Positions 1 through 12,317 of a stretch of DNA of 64,000 bases are shown piece by piece. Position 1 is the stretch's first letter. Each line of letters begins with the position of its first letter. The stretch is from NCBI GenBank assembly GCA_021399445.1, contig JAJTUQ010000006.1, positions 1,488,001 to 1,552,000 of the forward strand, written 5' to 3'. Both the position numbers and the translations under genes were made by a program. The notes below the pieces were generated by a model. That model was not told where the DNA came from. It saw only the letters and a list, made by a program, of their open reading frames with translations, and ran no database searches. The DNA is from Xylogone sp. PMI_703. Taxonomy: Eukaryota; Ascomycota; Leotiomycetes.

Positions 1-441
1 ACGTGGCGGATGTGGCAGTGACCAGGCGGCGACCACACCAGAATCAGCCATCACAGGCTTCGTTTACAGCCTGATCTGTGAGTAGGTTAACCCCATGTTA
101 TATCTTTCTATATAGGCCGACCAAGTAACCTGAGCTAAAATTTGTACTTCGACTTGGGAACCGCGCAAAATTGGTTTCAATAGTTGTTCTACATTTCCTA
201 CTATAGTAGTCCTGCAACACCAACATCTCTTCCTGGTGGAGCATCATCACTAAGTAAGTACACCAACGTTTAATTCGGTACATCAAAATTAGCGCTTTCT
301 CTTCCATTATATCACCTTCATTCTTTGTTCGACAAACCTCTACTTCATTAAAAGCGATTGATCTTAACGCGGGTTATTAGTTACTCGCTCCCACCGAGTA
401 GCCTTCTTCCGAGCTGAACTTTCACGCCGAAAGATTCGAAA
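1..441. other. Upstream region of NLR-like gene 1
   Basis: No coding sequence is recognisable here. The stretch is the presumed promoter and 5' leader of the NLR-like gene that starts at 442. A T/A-rich element reading tatctttctatatagg lies near 101-116, but no transcription start can be fixed from sequence alone. Confidence 0.5.
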
Positions 442-3400
442 ATGCCGGAAAAAAGAAAGTTCAGCGATGAAGAAACTGTATTTGCTGAGGACAAGGGGGG
501 CGTCGAGAAGCCGTCTGGTTCGACCGGATTCGCCCATAATAACTACACTATCGGGTGGGTCTGCGCGCTGCCCAAGGAGCAGACAGTGGCAACGGCTATG
601 TTAGATCAAATACACCCTAATCTCACCAACCCACCAAACGACCACAATACATACACCTTGGGATCTATTGGCAAGCACAACATTGTCATAGCATGTCTGC
701 CGAAAGGCAAATATGGCAATAATTCAGCGGCAACAGTTGCAACCCGAATGATCAATACTTTTCCATCCATTAAATTTGGTCTCATGGTTGGCATCGGCGG
801 TGGTATTCCCTCTAATAAGGTCAGACTTGGCGATGTTGTGGTTAGCGCACCTGCGGACGAGTATCCTGGGGTAGTTCAATGGGATTTGGGGAAAGCAGAA
901 GAAAATAACAAATTCAGACGAACTGGTGCGCTAAACAATCCGCCGAGTGCAATGTTAACAGCTCTGGCGAAATTAGAGACTGAACATGACTTGAAGGGAT
1001 CCAAGATACCAGGCTATCTGGACGAGATGAAACGGAAATGGCCACAGCTGCCTTCTAAGTATATTTGGTCTGAATCTCGGAAGGACCCGTTTGCACTAAG
1101 CAATTCCTACTACAATCAGAGCAGATGGAACATTATATTCTCAGTACTATATGATATGATTTTAACTTTTTTTGGGTACCTCTTAGGCTGGTGGTCCCTT
1201 TTCCCCATGAAGCGTGGAGCTGAGCAAATAATGAGCACCACAGTGAACGTTGAGACTGATGAAATTCAGAGAAAACCTGGACAAATACATATCCATTACG
1301 GTTTAATTGCATCTGGTAACCAAGTAGTCAAAGACGCTAAACTTCGTGATAGCCTTAACAAGAATTTTGGCGGAAACGTATTGTGCGTCGAAATGGAAGC
1401 GGCAGGATTGATGAATGACTTCCCGTGCATTGTTATTCGAGGCATCTGCGATTATGCTGATTCACAAAAGAACAAAGATTGGCAGGAGTATGCTGCAGCC
1501 ATGGCAGCGGCGTATGCAAAAGAGTTTTTGGAGTACATACAGCCAACTGATCTTGACGGAGAGCGTACGGCGAAGGATATATTAGACCAAGGTTTGTCAT
1601 TTAGTGATTTGTCAATTTAGTCAAAGATAGTTAATTGGGATTTATAGTTAATAATACTCTGGCCAAAGTTGAAACCAATATTGAAACAATGAAAAATGCA
1701 TTAGACAATCAGGATGATCTTGAGATCCTTGACTGGCTTACACCAATTAACTACGGCCCTCAGCAGAGTGACACCCTGAGAAAGCGACAGCCAGGAACTG
1801 GTCAATGGCTTTTGGACTCTCCCGAGTATAGGACTTGGCTAAAAGCGAGCAAACAAGCATTGTTCTGCCCTGGCATTCCTGGCGCAGGGAAGACGGTCCT
1901 CACATCGATTGTTATCGAGGACCTTACTACGCGATTTTCGAACAGCCCGACAATTGGCATTGCGTATATTTATTGTAACTTTAATCGGCGAGACGACCAA
2001 ACGATCGACAAATTGTTAACAAGTCTGTTGAAACAATTAGCTGAGCGCTGTCCTTTGCCAGAGACAGTAAAAACCCTTTACAATAGGCACAAGACTAAAC
2101 GAACTCAGCCATCACTTGTCGAAATCTTGAAAGCTCTTGAACTTACAGTAAAAATATATTCTCAAGTCTTTATTATCATTGATGCATTGGACGAATGCCA
2201 AGCGTCCGACGGTTGTCGGACGAGATTTATATTAGAGCTCTTTAAACTTCATATCAAATATAATATGAATATATTTGCAACGTCGAGGTTTATTCCCGAG
2301 ATTGTTAGTCAGTTCAAAGAAAATATAAATCTAGAGATTCGTGCGGATCGCAATGACGTGGAAAGATACTTGGAAGATCGCATGAAACAATTACCAGCTT
2401 TTGTCCAACGGGACCAGTTTCTTCGAGATGAAATCAAAACCGGGATTTCGGAGGCTGTTGATGGAATGTATGGTCACAACTAATACAAAAATCCTCATTC
2501 ACGCTGACTATCTTACAGGTTCCTCTTAGCTCAAATATATCTTGATTCACTTGACGATAAATTAACAATAAAAGCAATCCGAGATGCCTTAAGTGATTTT
2601 AAGAGACAAGTTCCAGGATCAGGTGAGGATAAGAAGGTCCAGATTCTGGCTTTGGCATATGATAAAGCGATGGAGAGAATCAATGGACAGAAATCCGGGT
2701 TGAAGAGCATTGCTGAACGAGTTCTGATGTGGCTTACCTGTGCAAAAAGACAACTAACTACTTCAGAACTTCAGTACGCACTTGCAGTAGAAATCGGCAA
2801 GACTGAAATTGACAAAGATAACTTCACACAAATTGAAGACATTGTCTCTGTATGTGCAGGATTGGTTATAGTTGACGAAGAAAGTGAAGTTATTCGATTG
2901 ATTCACTATACTACACAAGAATACTTTGAACGGACACAAGGGAAATGGTTTCCAACTGCAATGGCCAATATTACTGAGACCTGTATTACTTATCTTTCAT
3001 ATTCAATTTTTGATGATAGCTTTTGCCAAACAGATAAGGAGTATGAAGAGCGACTCCAGCTAAACCCACTCTATAATTACGCTGCACAAAACTGGGGACA
3101 TCATGCTTACGGTGCTTCAGATTTATGCCAGAAAGTCGTGAGTTTTCTCGAGAGAGGACCCAAAATCGAGGCTGCATGCCAAGCATTGCTAGCAAGCAAG
3201 CCGAAGGCCACATTGTTTTCAAAATATAGCCAGAGAGCTCCAAGGAACATGACAGGGCTGCACTTGGCGGCATATTTTGGGCTAGAGAAAGCAATAGGAG
3301 TCTTACTTCAGAATGGACATGATTTAAATGCAAGAGCTAGTAATGATCGGACGCCTTTGTCGTACGCAGCACAGAATGGGCATGAGCCGGTGGTCAAGCT

Positions 3401-4016
3401 GTTACTCGAGAAGGGTGCTAGTTTTGAACATCAAGATAAATATAGTCAAACGCCATTATCATGGGCAGCACAGAATGGACATGAGCCAGTAGTCAAGCTG
3501 TTACTCGAGAAGGGTGCTAACCTTGAACATCGAGATAAATATGGTCAAACGCCGTTATGGTGGGCAGCAGGGAATGGGCACGAGCCTGTGGTCAAGCTGT
3601 TACTCGAGAAGGGTGCTAATCTCGAAGGTCGAAAGGATAATGGTCGAACACCGTTATCGCGGGCAGCACAGAATGGGCACGAGCTGGTGGTCAAGCTGTT
3701 ACTCGAGAAGGGTGCTAATCTTGAAAGTGAAGATATACATAATGACACGCCGTTATCATGGGCAGCAGCGTATGGGCACGAGCCGGTGGTCAAGCTGTTA
3801 CTTGAGAAGGGTGCTAATCTTGAAAGTCGAGATATTATAGATCGAACGCCTTTATCGTGTGCAGCAGAGAATGGGCACGAGCCGGTGGTCAAACTGTTAC
3901 TCGAGAAGGGTGCTGATCTTGAAAGTCAAGATAATTTTTATGGACAAACGCCATTAATGTATGCAGCGGAGAATGGGCACGAGCCGGTGGTCAAGCTGCT
4001 GTTAAGCTACTATTAA
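442..4016 (+). CDS. NLR-like STAND protein: PNP domain, NACHT NTPase, ankyrin repeats
   Basis: Model: exons 442-1591, 1648-2467 and 2519-4016. Introns are 1592-1647 (56 nt) and 2468-2518 (51 nt, branch site CTGAC), and both joins keep frame, giving about 1155 aa. Residues about 37-375 form a nucleoside phosphorylase-like domain, with the glycine-rich LMVGIGGGIPS, the VEMEAAG motif and RGICDYAD. A NACHT NTPase follows, with Walker A GIPGAGKT (about 459-466) and Walker B FIIIDALDEC (about 559-567). Ankyrin repeats run from about 901 to the end. Family knowledge: fungal PNP-NACHT proteins are intracellular STAND sensors linked to non-self recognition, in which repeats sense, NACHT oligomerises and the head acts. 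That role is inferred here. Odd points are a hydrophobic stretch of about 26 residues inside the PNP domain (nt 1126-1203) and an abrupt C-terminus caused by an 11-bp duplication. There is no in-frame ATG upstream that suggests a longer start. Confidence 0.9.
3249..4016 (+). repeat. Ankyrin repeat array, seven near-identical 33-residue units
   Basis: One divergent unit (MTGLHLAAYFGLEKAIGVLL) is followed by seven units built on GHEPVVKLLLEKGANLE and TPLSWAA. The helix-coding part (gagccggtggtcaagctgtt and following) is almost identical in DNA from unit to unit. The differences fall mainly in the ten or so residues between LE and TPL, which is the beta-hairpin of an ankyrin repeat. The unit length is about 99 bp, and one late unit (around 3935) carries one extra codon. 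High DNA identity points to recent amplification or gene conversion. Confidence 0.92.
3993..4014 (+). repeat. 11-bp tandem duplication that shifts the frame at the array end
   Basis: Two adjacent 11-bp copies, aagctgctgtt (3993-4003) and aagctactatt (4004-4014), lie where the last ankyrin helix VVKLLL is encoded. Eleven is not a multiple of three, so the second copy is read out of frame and translation ends at 4016. With a single copy the frame would run on to a stop at 4049-4051, adding a short basic tail. Confidence 0.75.
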
Positions 4017-4156
4017 TGGAGAAAGGTATAAAAAAAGATATTAACAGCTGATAAATAATATTTTATATTATTTATGATCATAATGACTTTAATAAAGAGG
4101 GCTCTAGGGAAATTCATCTTTATATACTGTAAAATGTTGCCAATACCCCTGAAGCG

Positions 4157-4170
4157 CTACAGTACTGTAG
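4157..4170. promoter_or_regulatory. 14-bp perfect palindrome between NLR 1 and Gemin2
   Basis: CTACAGTACTGTAG is its own reverse complement. It lies 112 bp upstream of the Gemin2 ATG in a 265-bp intergenic gap, so it may be a protein-binding site. No factor can be named. Confidence 0.25.
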
Positions 4171-4281
4171 ACCCAGGCTCGGCTGAAGAGGAAAATAAAA
4201 GTTCCGAGCCTCGCGCCTCAATCTCGATCAGGCTGACAACTTCTATCAACAACCAAAGAGTCCGCCCGAAATAGCTCCACG

Positions 4282-5871
4282 ATGGCAGGTACGAAGCGCA
4301 AGAGGGATTACGATGATTCAAGCTCTGGGTCTGGGATGCGCCCAGCTGCCGAAGCTAAGATCGATCCTACTTATGGGCAGAGAAGTGCCTTTCCCGGACT
4401 CGATGAAGATACAGTAGGTGGAGACGATGATGAGTTGCAGTATGATGAGGAAGGGGTACAAGCCTTAATGTATCTTCGAGCAGTCAGGTGAGTTCATGCC
4501 AACATTCTCATGTTACTGTTTTGCACTCTATCCCTTTATCTCCCGGACAAGGACTTTCCGCTGAGACATTTGTGTTTGCTATCTATAGGAGGCCATTTGC
4601 TAATATGAGGGATATTTTATTTGTTCAGAAAAGAAGCGTCTGGTATTCCGACTCTCCTCGTCGCACCTAAAGTTGCCAGCGATGAACTGGATCATTCTAT
4701 ATATAACAATGGCGTGGGTGATTCAAGGGGCTGGTACAGTGATGGAGCATATACCGCTGCTCCGGACAACCCCGTAGAAGACTGGGATGAATATGAAGAG
4801 GAGGAAGGCGAAGAACCTCAAGTTGATCCGCAGGCTGTTTATTTTGACTCTATCCTTACTCGGTTCGCGACTTTACGACAACAGCTCAGTCTGCAGCCTC
4901 CTATGGATATTTTGAAGAAGTTAGATAGTAATCATCCGACCCATGTCCCACGGCTGAACGCCGAGCTTTCGCGGACGTGGAGGTGGTGGTTTCGGAATAT
5001 CGATCCTCTTCCTGCTCAATTGGCCGCTATGGATAAATCTACTGTGCTCCGTCTCCTGGGATTATTGACTACCGGGCGGATATTAAGGAGAGGAGAAGAC
5101 GTCGATACGAGGGTAAGTCGATGGGCTTGGGGATTATTAGCAAAACTGCCCGAACGAGGTGAATTAGTTAGTGAAGAGATTGGGATTGTGAGGGAACTAG
5201 GCAAACGGGCCGTTTTGCTTGGAGCTTGGTTGAAAGATGAAAAGGCCTGGGAAGAAGGGATCGAGGAGGTCGAAAGAGAGTTTGAGAGGGAATATGATGG
5301 GGAAGGATCTGACGAGAGAGATGACGAGGGTGGAGTGGAGTACGGCGGAGAGGTTGAGCAGATAATCAAAGAGGATGAGATGGAGCCTGAAGAGAACCCA
5401 GAGGACAGTACGAGTGCGCAAGACGCGAGGGCTATTACTTCGACCCATGTGCAGGGGACTATTCATGCCTCTCCTGAGGACCCTATCGCTGAAAATGAAA
5501 CCACCTCAGCGCCGGAGAGAGCCCACAGGGCCATTCCAGCAACAAGGGAAGCTGCCACATCTCAGCCTCTTACGTCCACGGACGACATTTTGGCGGCAAA
5601 AAAGGCTTTACTAGAGAGGTTACAAGCGGATTATAGCGAAAGCGCTCCCACTTCTGGACCTGGCGATGATGTAGAGATGGAACCACGAGCACATACACCT
5701 GAAGTATCAGCACCAACACCTACGCATCCTGACTACAATGCCGCTGACCGACGGAACACTCGAGCCACGATCAACATGATCCTGACTGTAGCTGGGGAGC
5801 TCTACGGACAGAGAGACCTGCTGGAGTTCCGGGAAGTCTGGGAGATGGATAGTGCTGAGACGGTCTCATGA
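4282..5871 (+). CDS. Gemin2/SIP1 family (Brr1-like) snRNP assembly protein
   Basis: Exons are 4282-4487 and 4629-5871, with intron 4488-4628 (GTGAGT...TTCAG), giving about 482 aa. The join yields ALMYLRAVR followed by KEASGIPTLLVAP, the conserved N-terminal signature of the SIP1/Gemin2 family. The central part contains LSRTWRWWFRNIDPLPAQLA and RWAWGLLAKL, which fit the SIP1 helical domain. Family knowledge: Gemin2 holds the Sm proteins during assembly of spliceosomal snRNPs. An acidic segment (about residues 290-345) and a Pro/Thr-rich stretch precede a conserved-looking C-terminal helix with RATINMILTVAGELYGQRDL. An alternative acceptor near 4588 would not give this conserved join. Confidence 0.85.
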
Positions 5872-8858
5872 CAGAATCTCCATATCCAGCCGCATCCATG
5901 AAGCAGGGAGTGCAGAGGTAATAGTTTCTGGAGATACCCGTTGAGAACCGGTATAAGGAGTGAGGGGGAAGACCAAATCTTGTTATCAGAGCCCCAAGGA
6001 TATCCCAATGGTTGGTTGAGGGCCTATACCTGGCTCTACGTACTACGGATACAGCATTAATCAGCGATTAGAAAGATGAGAAACCGGTACCCGAGCTATC
6101 AGGCTTTCCCACAAAACGTACAGTAAGAGATATTGGTTCTGTGGTTAGTGAAAGAGCACGGCACCACTGTAAGTTAACCACTGCACCTTAATATGTATCA
6201 GGAATTACTGGAAATGGAATACGAACAAGAAAGAAGGTGGTGGATGCCGTAGTGTGAATTTACCTCGCGGAAGAACTTGATTACGACAGCACGACAGCGG
6301 CACCGAGGGCCGGGATGACAAAGAGTCAGGTACTAAGCAGCCCTGACCATTCGGTGTTAAATCCGAAGAAGTGCTGGTAGTATGCATACCTATCTATCTG
6401 TTACTCGGTAATAAGGGCACTACTTGGCCGCTATGGAGTGCTTCTGTGCGAAAATGACAGGATATCGGCGGGATTTAAAGTTCTGACTGTGGTTCTGTGA
6501 TACGCACCCCGTTTTGGAAGGAGAGGAGCAAAAGGCTGAGTTTACAGTGTGGCTTATTACTTGGTCACTAACGTATTAAATACCTATTATGCTTAGCTTA
6601 TGGGACCGTGTAGTAATAGAGCACTTGGCGTAAGATAATCACCCGGGTTCTGTGTATGTAGCAGATTATTGAAGTTATTGAGGTGTTCTTTTAAGAGAGA
6701 AGAGAAAGATGGGATGTTAGAACTAAGATTAGGAATCACTACGGGTCACTTTAATACTACACATACTACACTGCACACCACAAGTTTTAATACTTTCGTA
6801 TACGCATTCATTGTTGCCGAAAAAGCATAGTTGGGCCATCTTATTAATCCGGCGGCGCCATGGGCACTTGCGATACCTCTGGATCCGGCTACTGCGCGTT
6901 CCCATTCCAGTCATGGTCTGCGAGAAACCGCATGAATGCACGTGCAGGCAGCTTACCGGGTGCGTGGATTGGGCTGTACCACAGTAATCAAGCTAGTTAA
7001 CATAAGCAAACCGTCTATCCGTCTGGGACCCCGCAGGACGGCTGTGCTGCACGATGTACGGTGCGTGTATATTGCTGTATAAGGTATTGATTGGGGAAGC
7101 GCTTGAGGCATCTCGAAACTATCCACCCTCTTTGTTCGATTTGCCAATGCAATTCTTGGATCTTGCGGTCTGCTCACCGCTGGGCCAGATAGTCGTCACC
7201 TCACCACGGCCCCCTCGGCCTTCACAGAACCAGCCACAGGGTTCTCAGCCAGGGCGTCAATTTTGTGCTCTGTTGAATCTTGTACACTGTGATTCTTTTC
7301 TTCATATTGCTTGTTTTCTAGAATTCCAGGACTGGTGGACGTGGCGGTGGACGGAGCTAAAAGCAACCTGCTTAGGTACGCTGGGCCACAAGGAGCGTCC
7401 TAGTATGAAGAAGCACTCAAGGCACTGAGAATCTCCACGGCCTCGAGCTGCAATGGCCCATCGCTTGGAAGGCCGGTGCCTGTTGGCCGAAGCGTATGCT
7501 AGATTTCTATGCGTGGCGTCGCTCCAGGGCGAAACCCAGCAGTCTTTCAACGCTTGTTAGGCGTATGCAACTCAGGCTGACAGAGAGGGTGTCTGGGTCT
7601 CCAAAGATGCGTCGTGTAGTTTTTGCAACTCTGGTAATGAGGTAACTTCCGCGGCGCCTCTGGCCTCTGGCCTCAGGTGATCATGATGCGTGCGTGCTTC
7701 TATCAACAGCACGGCTTGGAAAATCAACATTTGTTTTTTGCCTCTTCTTAGCTCTGTGTGGGACGTGTGTATGCATTTGGCATGGAGCTTGCTGTCCGTC
7801 CGGTTGGTCAGAGAGCGTCCGGCCGCTTGGCTTGACGTTGAAATTAGGGAGGAGTTGCAGCTTTTCTTTGGCACTTGAGACATTCGTAGCTCATGCACAC
7901 GGACTCGAGGCAGTTGCAGCCGGGTTCGCTGGTGAGCTCAGATCTGATTATCTCTCTCGCAAGATACACAGTAGATGATGTACTTGTAGATGCTGTGACT
8001 AGATGTTTTGCGGAGTAATAGGCGGAGAATTCGGGGATAATAAGACACCGGTAGATGTTACAGTAAGTAGCAGTTGCAGCCATGATCGCAGCAGCCTGCT
8101 CTATTGGGTTGGTGCTGACAGTGACGACCGAGGTGAGGGACGATGATAATCGGGAGTGCCGAGTTGCTTCTTTCTGCTGCAGCGCCTGGCTGCAGCAGAG
8201 AAGATGATGTCTCAGCCTTGTACGGGGAGATGCATTGTCAGTTTGCTTCCCCCAAGACCCAAGATTTCCTTCAGCTGTGACGATCACCAGCAATTTTAAG
8301 CTCCGGCTTGGTCGAGCACAACAGGTGTTGAGATGTTGAGATGGGGAATAGCACGGTACCATCATCGCTGTCTAAGCCTTCCCGGGGCCGAGTCCAGAGC
8401 ACTCGACTGGCCCCGAGCCCCGTCCAACCCAGCATCTCTGCGCCTGCAAGCTGCAAGTGTCGTTGTACATGGCGGCCCTCATCGTTCCATCCGCAGTTGT
8501 CTTTTGCTGGCTCGCAATTATCGTGCATGCAGGCGGTAAGGTTGCTGCGACCGGTACGGATCACTGTACGACGAGTCTGTTGTTATTGGCTGGGTGCGCT
8601 GTTAAATATTTCTCGGGGCCTCAGTCTTTCTAAACAATCACCGCCCCCCCTCCTTCGCCCCCCTTTGGAGTTTCTCCAGCTAAACCTCCAGAGACTCATT
8701 AGAAATCTATTATCAATCCTCCCTCCCGCCCCGTCAGCACCACTCTCATCTTAATACTCCAGCACTGATACGACCATACTTGGCCCAGACGACGGCTTCG
8801 ATCTCACGATACTGATCTGATCTTGCATACGCCGCTCCATCACTGGCTCGCTGCAACG
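5872..8858. other. Long intergenic region upstream of the bZIP gene
   Basis: No recognisable coding sequence was found in about 3 kb. The short open frames present overlap one another in opposite directions and carry no known motif. A cytosine-rich tract (about 8641-8668) and a pyrimidine-rich stretch up to 8750 precede the bZIP start and probably belong to its 5' leader. A long upstream region is common for stress-type regulators in filamentous fungi, but no element can be assigned. Confidence 0.5.
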
Positions 8859-9976
8859 ATGGACTACTCATTCTTCGCGCCGGCCCCGCAGCCCTACCAG
8901 TTCCTGGGCCTGCCCACGCCCTCTCACCACTCAGGTACCTCGGAAGATTACAGCAATTCTCCTCCTGTTCGTGCCTCTCTCTGTCTCTTTCCCTTCCCCG
9001 CGTTGATTGTGGATTGCCATGGCTTCGTTTCTAACATATGCACCGTGGCAGGACGGCTTTGACCAATATAACCAGTTCGATACTTATTCGTTTCCGAACC
9101 AAAGCTTACCAAGGCAACCAACACCACTATCGGAGCAGAAGCTTCCAATCAACCATCTCGCGCACACCTTACCACTCGACACTCAGCCAAACGCTCTGGG
9201 AGACCAGCAGGAGGATGGTCCGCGACGGAGCAACAGCGACGACGACGACAGCAATTTGACCCCGGCTCAGTCTAGACGGAAGGCCCAGAATCGCGCAGCG
9301 TAAGCATGATCTTCTTATCTACATCCTGCAAGATCTGAGTGTCTCACTTCAAACATCCTCGGCTGTTGTGATCCAACTGCTCCCCAGTTTCTGCAGACAT
9401 TTAATTGTCTATTTGCGCAACTTACCCCTTCTCCCACTCTCACTAACTCTCTTGCCCTGCAGTCAACGTGCATTCCGTGAACGCAAAGAACGCCATGTGA
9501 AGGACCTTGAAGCCAAGCTCGCCGCCCTTCAGAAGGATTCGGCAGCTTATGCAGAGGAAAATGAACGTCTCAAGCGCGACCTCCAGAAGGCAGCAACAGA
9601 GAATGAGATCCTTCGCGCTACCTCGTCGAGCACACGAGCCTCTCCTATAGACCCCATGCCACACTCCACCGGCCCCATGCGGTATTCTCCCACAGACTTC
9701 TACACTGAAGTGCTCGACGGCCATGACAACAAGTTCCCTTCGCACCGGATCGTGACTAGCGAGGCTACCGGCGAGAGATTGTTTGCTGCTGGTGCAGCAT
9801 GGGACTATATGATCAAGCACCCGCTTTACGAGAAGGGCCTCGTGGATGTAGGTTTCGTGAGTGAGAGACTGAGGCATAAGGTCAAATGCGATGGTCAAGG
9901 ACCTGTATTCGAGGAAAAAGATATCCTCGAGGCAATACAGGCGAGTGTTGCCAGTGGGAGTGACGAGCTGCTCTAA
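8859..9976 (+). CDS. AP-1-like (Yap-type) bZIP transcription factor
   Basis: Exons are 8859-8966, 9052-9299 and 9463-9976. Introns are 8967-9051 (85 nt, branch CTAAC) and 9300-9462 (163 nt, branch CTAAC), giving about 289 aa. The basic region KAQNRAAQRAFRERKERH spans the second splice site. It is the Yap/AP-1 type, with NxxAQxxFR as DNA contact motif, and is followed by a leucine zipper running to about residue 165. A conserved C-terminal block (YSPTDFYTEVLDGHDNKFPS to CDGQGPVFEEKDILEAIQ) matches a widespread Pezizomycotina subfamily of AP-1-like factors. There is no typical paired Yap1 cysteine-rich domain, so redox sensing as in Yap1 is not supported. The target genes are unknown. Confidence 0.9.
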
Positions 9977-12317
9977 TTTTACTCCTTTTGGTTTTTGGAA
10001 TTAGATAGAGCGGCAGAAAAAGGGGGGTACACGCAGTAACCGTAATACCACTTTTTCTGGGATGAGTGATTAAATATTCCTCCAGGTCATTTGTACCCGC
10101 TCCAACCACAGGAGGATGCCAGACATTCCATGCATTATCTCGCCCAGTGTAGGCTCGATGCATGCGCAGTACACTCAGCAAAAACATTCACAAAAAGAAT
10201 TAGAACGACTCTTCATCCCTTGGTGTCCATTGTATTCAAAGCAGCAGCTCTGAATATGATAGAACAAACACCTTTCCGAATTCTTATACAAACATCACCT
10301 AACATATAAATCACGCAAGCATGGGACAAGGGAGAGGCGAAATGGGAAGGATTTTCAAAGTTATGGTCATTTTTTCAACACTCAGGGCATGGTTGGATGG
10401 TCCTATTTTGCATCATCGATTTTGATGAGCATTGGGCCAGGATTCGGTGTTTAGGAGAAAAAGAGCCTGCTTGTTTTATTTTTGCTTATTTTTATGAAGA
10501 TTTATTCCTTTTTTCCTGATTGCACGCATGTATGTAGGTATATATGTAGGTATTTATGAAATGCTTTCTTTTTTCTTTTCTGTCCCCGTTTGCTCAGAAT
10601 GTATCTCCACTGCTACTTTTTCCGAGAACCTTGCATCTTGGGATATCTCAGTATAACGGCTGAGTTGCAGATGGGTGGCATCATGACTAAATCATATAGT
10701 GAAGAACAAGTTCGACTGAAATTAAGGACGAGAAGGATGAGGAGCAGACTCGCGTTGAACCTGGAATCGGCACCTTTATCCAGCCATGCATAGTGAGATA
10801 AGACCCGGTATCTCTTTCTACAGCCTTATAGAAGTGCAAGTGTCAACAGGAAGTTTCTAGAGCGATACCAATTGGAGTGTGCCCTATCAAACTTCATATC
10901 CGGGCTGGATCGTGAGTTGTTTAAGGATGGTTGGATATTGGAACTAAGACATTGTGCTTTTCACTCGAGGCCTGGTGGATGTTCGATGCGCCTAATTCGC
11001 CTGATATAGTAAATTGGGGGTATAGTGAGTTGCTCAATTCATTGTCTGGAAGCCGTAAGTATATCTCATATACTGTCACCAATGATCATGACTGCTCTAG
11101 ACAGTTAACTCTAATAGCATATTAACTAGGTCTTAGTTAAAAAGAGCGAGATTAAGCTTACTCTCCTAGTTTAATATATAAAGCAGTACGTATGCGCTGA
11201 CAAAGCCATACGCAACTACGCCGTTAACCACTCCAATCATCGCAGTTAAATGTATAAAATATCCTAGCACCAAGGTTCGAGGCCTTCAATTCTCATTCGG
11301 CACTTAGCAGTAGTCCAACTCGACTAATCGCCGAGACCTCGCATCCCAGTCTCAGCCGTCCCCTCAAACATCGCTAATAATCGTCGGCTCGCGCATTTCA
11401 GCCTCCAGTTTTGCGAGCCGATGATTAGTCCCCTATCCATGGGAATCTATCCGCGAATTAGTGGCGAGCTTGGCCATGGGCTGAAGCTCGAACCCCAAGT
11501 CCGTTGGCAGGGTCTAGCCTTTTCACTTCTACTTGTCCTTCAACAACATTCGATGCTTCTGCCAGGGTATGGGCTTGGCATAAACCTGTACGGCTGATTG
11601 ATGGGCAAGACGTGCTCTAGCCTTGATTTCCTCGGTGAGGATGAGGTAGCTTTTGAGGAGGAAAGGATATTCAGGGGATTGGAAATGAGTGTTACAAGTT
11701 ATGGTATTGTAGGTATGAGTTAGGTAAGCGGGTCCAACTTCTCGAGGCAAGGCTCTAGGCATCTTCCTTCTATTTTAGCTTTCCTTATACCAGTGTCTTA
11801 AAGTGGACTCATCAGATAATCTACTAGTGGTTGAGGCTGAGGTGTATCTTAGAAGGAGGCTGATGTACCGTCAACTTTAGAGGAGCTGGAGGCAGCGTAG
11901 CCCAGCCGTGAAACCCATATCGTCCACTCTGACAGATGAAGCCGTGGAGGCTGTAGACCAGTCATAGGTCACTATTCAACCCAGCGATGCAGGCTTCCGA
12001 TAGACAGCTCATGGGTGGCTATGTGGGCCCATTGGATGATATGGAATACCTAATTATATCCTTTTGCTTCTACTAAAGTAGAAAATCTCCGACCGTTTTG
12101 TTATCTTACTTGTTTATTATGACTACCTTATTTCTTCTTCACCGATATTTGTCCTTGCATACGCTCTCTTCAATTCAGTCCTCCAGAATCGATTACTTAT
12201 CACAATAATATATTCCTTGGGCGAGGTGTATATCCCTACGCCGCCATTTGGGCGTAGCTGGGCTGGATGGAGTCTGCAAATTTGTACAGCAGAGGAAGTC
12301 GTCTGCATAAGTCGACA
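9977..12317. other. Intergenic region between bZIP and DUF3433 genes
   Basis: No gene is recognisable. The DNA is moderately AT-rich. A short imperfect tandem repeat (tatgtaggta units) is seen at about 10530-10555. It contains the 3' end of the bZIP gene and the promoter of the membrane protein gene. Confidence 0.45.

Noticed and set aside
1144..1186. GTACTA...CTTAG inside the hydrophobic PNP insertion as an intron
   Set aside because: Its 43 nt would break the reading frame, and the donor is poor.
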